Source of the DNA: MAG-121220-bin8 sp964433845
Lineage (GTDB): Bacteria > Bacteroidota > Bacteroidia > Flavobacteriales > Flavobacteriaceae
Assembly (NCBI GenBank): GCA_964433845.1
Contig: CAYSTA010000001.1
Location: forward strand, 62,001 to 126,000
Reading direction: 5' to 3'
Length of the DNA: 64,000 bases
The translations under genes were made by a program, and so were the position numbers. Every line of letters starts with the position of its first letter. The first letter of the stretch is position 1. A model generated the notes under the pieces. That model did not search any database, had not been told where the DNA came from, and worked only from the letters and a program-made list of their open reading frames with translations. Shown here one piece after another: positions 62,982-64,000 of the stretch.

Positions 62982-63067
62982 GCGCACGTGGCGGAATTGG
63001 TAGACGCGCTAGGTTGAGGGCCTAGTGAGATTAATATCTCGTGGAGGTTCAAATCCTCTCGTGCGCA
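62982..63067 (+). tRNA. tRNA-Leu(GAG)
   Basis: An 86-nt class II tRNA: acceptor GCGCACG/CGTGCGC, anticodon stem CTAGG/CCTAG with loop TTGAGGG (anticodon GAG), a long variable arm (TGAGATTAATATCTCG), T arm with GGTTCAAATCC, and discriminator A as expected for leucine. It is the last RNA of the cluster and ends 27 nt before the desaturase remnant. Confidence 0.96.
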
Positions 63068-63094
63068 CTACTGATTTGAATCTTAATTTTAGTT

Positions 63095-63205
63095 ATGGTA
63101 AATAAAAGTATTTTCATAATTGGATCTGGTTTCTCTTCATTATCAACTTCTTGTTATCTAGCTAAAAAAGGCTAAAAAGCAACAGTAATCAAAAAAATAT
63201 TTTAA
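63095..63205 (+). pseudogene. crtI: Remnant 5' end of a phytoene desaturase (CrtI-type) gene
   Basis: From an ATG the frame reads MVNKSIFIIGSGFSSLSTSC then YLAKKG, a stop (63173-63175), and KATVIKKIF before a second stop. This closely resembles the N-terminal FAD-binding segment of flavobacterial CrtI proteins (GSGFSSL..CYLAK.GY.VTV.EKN). The first stop falls where a Tyr is expected. A complete enzyme would be near 490 residues; here homology ends after about 37, where ribH begins from the other strand. It is a truncated, non-functional remnant. Another FAD-dependent oxidoreductase of the same superfamily is possible. Confidence 0.7.
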
Positions 63206-63666
63206 ATAAGAGCCATTTTTATAGCTGCAATAGCTGCCTCAGTTCCTTTATTTCCATATTTTCCTCCACTTCTATCAATTGCTTGTTGCATAGTATCATC
63301 AGTTAGAACACAAAAAATTACAGGACAATTTCCAGAAATGTTTAAATCTTTTATGCCATTTGAAGTAGCATTGCAAATAAAATCAAAATGTTTAGTTTCA
63401 CCTTTAATTATACTTCCAATTGCAATAACTACATCTACATTCATATCTTGCATTTTTTTACAGCCATAAACAAGCTCAAAACTTCCTGGTACATTAACAA
63501 CTTTAATATTATTATCAGAAACATTCTTAGATTTTAGAAGATCTAAGCTTCCTTTTAGTAAATTATTAGTAATATCACTATTCCAATTAGAAACAACTAT
63601 TCCAAATTTTATATTAGATGCATCTGGAATTTTATTTATGTCAATTTTAAAAGATGCTGTTGACAT
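63202..63666 (-). CDS. ribH: 6,7-dimethyl-8-ribityllumazine synthase
   Basis: RibH condenses the aminouracil and dihydroxybutanone phosphate precursors, the penultimate step of riboflavin synthesis. The 154-residue protein has FGIVVSNWNSDITNNLLKGS near residue 22, NIKVVNVPGSFELVYGCKKM near 53, the substrate loop VIAIGSIIKGETKHFDFICNATSNGI with the catalytic His near 89, and PVIFCVLTDDTMQQAIDRSGG. It is complete. It is translated with the TPR gene, 1 nt upstream, and its end touches the desaturase remnant. Confidence 0.95.
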   Translation of the reverse strand: MSTASFKIDINKIPDASNIKFGIVVSNWNSDITNNLLKGSLDLLKSKNVSDNNIKVVNVPGSFELVYGCKKMQDMNVDVVIAIGSIIKGETKHFDFICNATSNGIKDLNISGNCPVIFCVLTDDTMQQAIDRSGGKYGNKGTEAAIAAIKMALI

Positions 63667-63667
63667 T

Positions 63668-64000
63668 TTAATTTTTTGAAGAATTTTTTCCTATTTGAAT
63701 ATCTATTAACATAGATTCTGGAGATTTTGGAAAATCATCTTTAATTTTTTGGTAATAATTCAAAGCCTCGGATTTTTTTCCTAATAATGTTGCAATATTA
63801 CCTGCTTTTAATAAAAATTTAGGGGATGAAAATTTGTTTGAACTTGAATTTGCAGCTAATTTGTATGAATCTAAAGCATCGTTCAACTGATTTAGCTCAG
63901 CAAATGAATCACCAATCACTCCCATTGCTAAAGCATTTAATATTTCATCATCACTTTCAAAATTTTTTAAGTAATCAATGGATTTTTCAAAATTATTTAA
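63668..64000 (-). CDS. TPR-repeat protein, 5' end beyond the window
   Basis: Only the last 110 codons are present; the frame stays open from the stop to the right edge of the window. TPR-like helix pairs are visible (ALAMGVIGDSFAELNQLNDALDSYKLAA, then FLLKAGNIATLLGKKSEALNYYQKIKDDFP). TPR proteins serve as scaffolds, so no activity can be assigned. Similar genes precede ribH in flavobacteria. It ends 1 nt before the ribH start, so the two are co-transcribed. Confidence 0.8.
   Translation of the reverse strand, partial: LNNFEKSIDYLKNFESDDEILNALAMGVIGDSFAELNQLNDALDSYKLAANSSSNKFSSPKFLLKAGNIATLLGKKSEALNYYQKIKDDFPKSPESMLIDIQIGKNSSKN

Noticed and set aside
62831..63052. Minus-strand 73-residue ORF across the tRNA genes (contains GFEPRTLSLKGR)
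   Set aside because: It is the antisense translation of tRNA genes, a well-known false ORF; the cloverleaf structures are unambiguous.

Overview
The window reads as a compact piece of core chromosome from a low-GC member of the Bacteroidota, most likely an uncultivated marine-type flavobacterium. The evidence is the gene content: DUF4249 and DUF6095 proteins, a PorD/DUF4835 protein, a TonB receptor with a carboxypeptidase-like N-terminal domain, S(F/L)xSC-type lipoprotein signals, an RprXY-like two-component pair, and promoters of the Bacteroidota form TTG-N(19-23)-TAnnTTTG. Base composition is strongly AT-rich throughout. Shine-Dalgarno sequences are essentially absent, and GTG or TTG starts are used several times. 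I see no prophage, insertion sequence, CRISPR array or defence island. No stretch longer than about 200 bases lacks a gene or RNA.

Layout. 1-3.7 kb: an edge fragment, dnaK, panB and a pseudouridine synthase. 3.8-9.5 kb: a leucine/isoleucine precursor operon (LeuA-like, leuC, leuD, a citramalate/isopropylmalate synthase with regulatory domain, leuB). PanB and LeuA share the substrate 2-oxoisovalerate. 9.5-14.8 kb: lon-cmk-rpsA on the minus strand. 15-18.6 kb: an MFS permease, two MsrB-like proteins and dihydrolipoyl dehydrogenase. 18.6-31 kb: aroQ, xerD, a two-component system, then a long minus-strand run (coaE, fabI, recN, porD-like, coaBC, rpoZ, bamD, dapA, DUF6913). 30-36.8 kb: a split 5'-nucleotidase, ligA, prmC, a GNAT protein, ribD and a thioesterase. 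36.9-45.5 kb: dnaA, an RsmI-like methyltransferase, a lysozyme-fold protein, mltG, dapF, an HtrA protease, trmD, rplS and icd. 45.5-49.8 kb: TonB receptor, DUF4249 lipoprotein, murQ and DUF6095. 49.8-53 kb: the thrS-infC-rpmI-rplT translation operon. 53-60.6 kb: dnaB, accA, an LptF/G permease, tgt, a two-gene transketolase and an outer-membrane barrel. 60.6-64 kb: an FKBP lipoprotein with Ca-binding repeats, a phosphoribosyltransferase, aroK, three tRNAs (Lys, Lys, Leu), the remnant of a carotenoid desaturase gene, ribH and a TPR gene running off the edge.

Most of the window is ordinary housekeeping. The points most worth a second look are: (1) a decayed 5' stub of a crtI-type phytoene desaturase beside the tRNA cluster; (2) infC, which has no ATG near its true N-terminus and appears to start at ATA, 15 nt after thrS and in the same frame; (3) a well-paired leader hairpin just before rplS, a candidate autoregulatory L19 leader; (4) tandem MsrB paralogues of which the first has lost most catalytic-site residues; (5) a TGT enzyme lacking the usual zinc cysteines; (6) extreme compaction at convergent gene ends. 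All calls come from reading the sequence; no database search was run.
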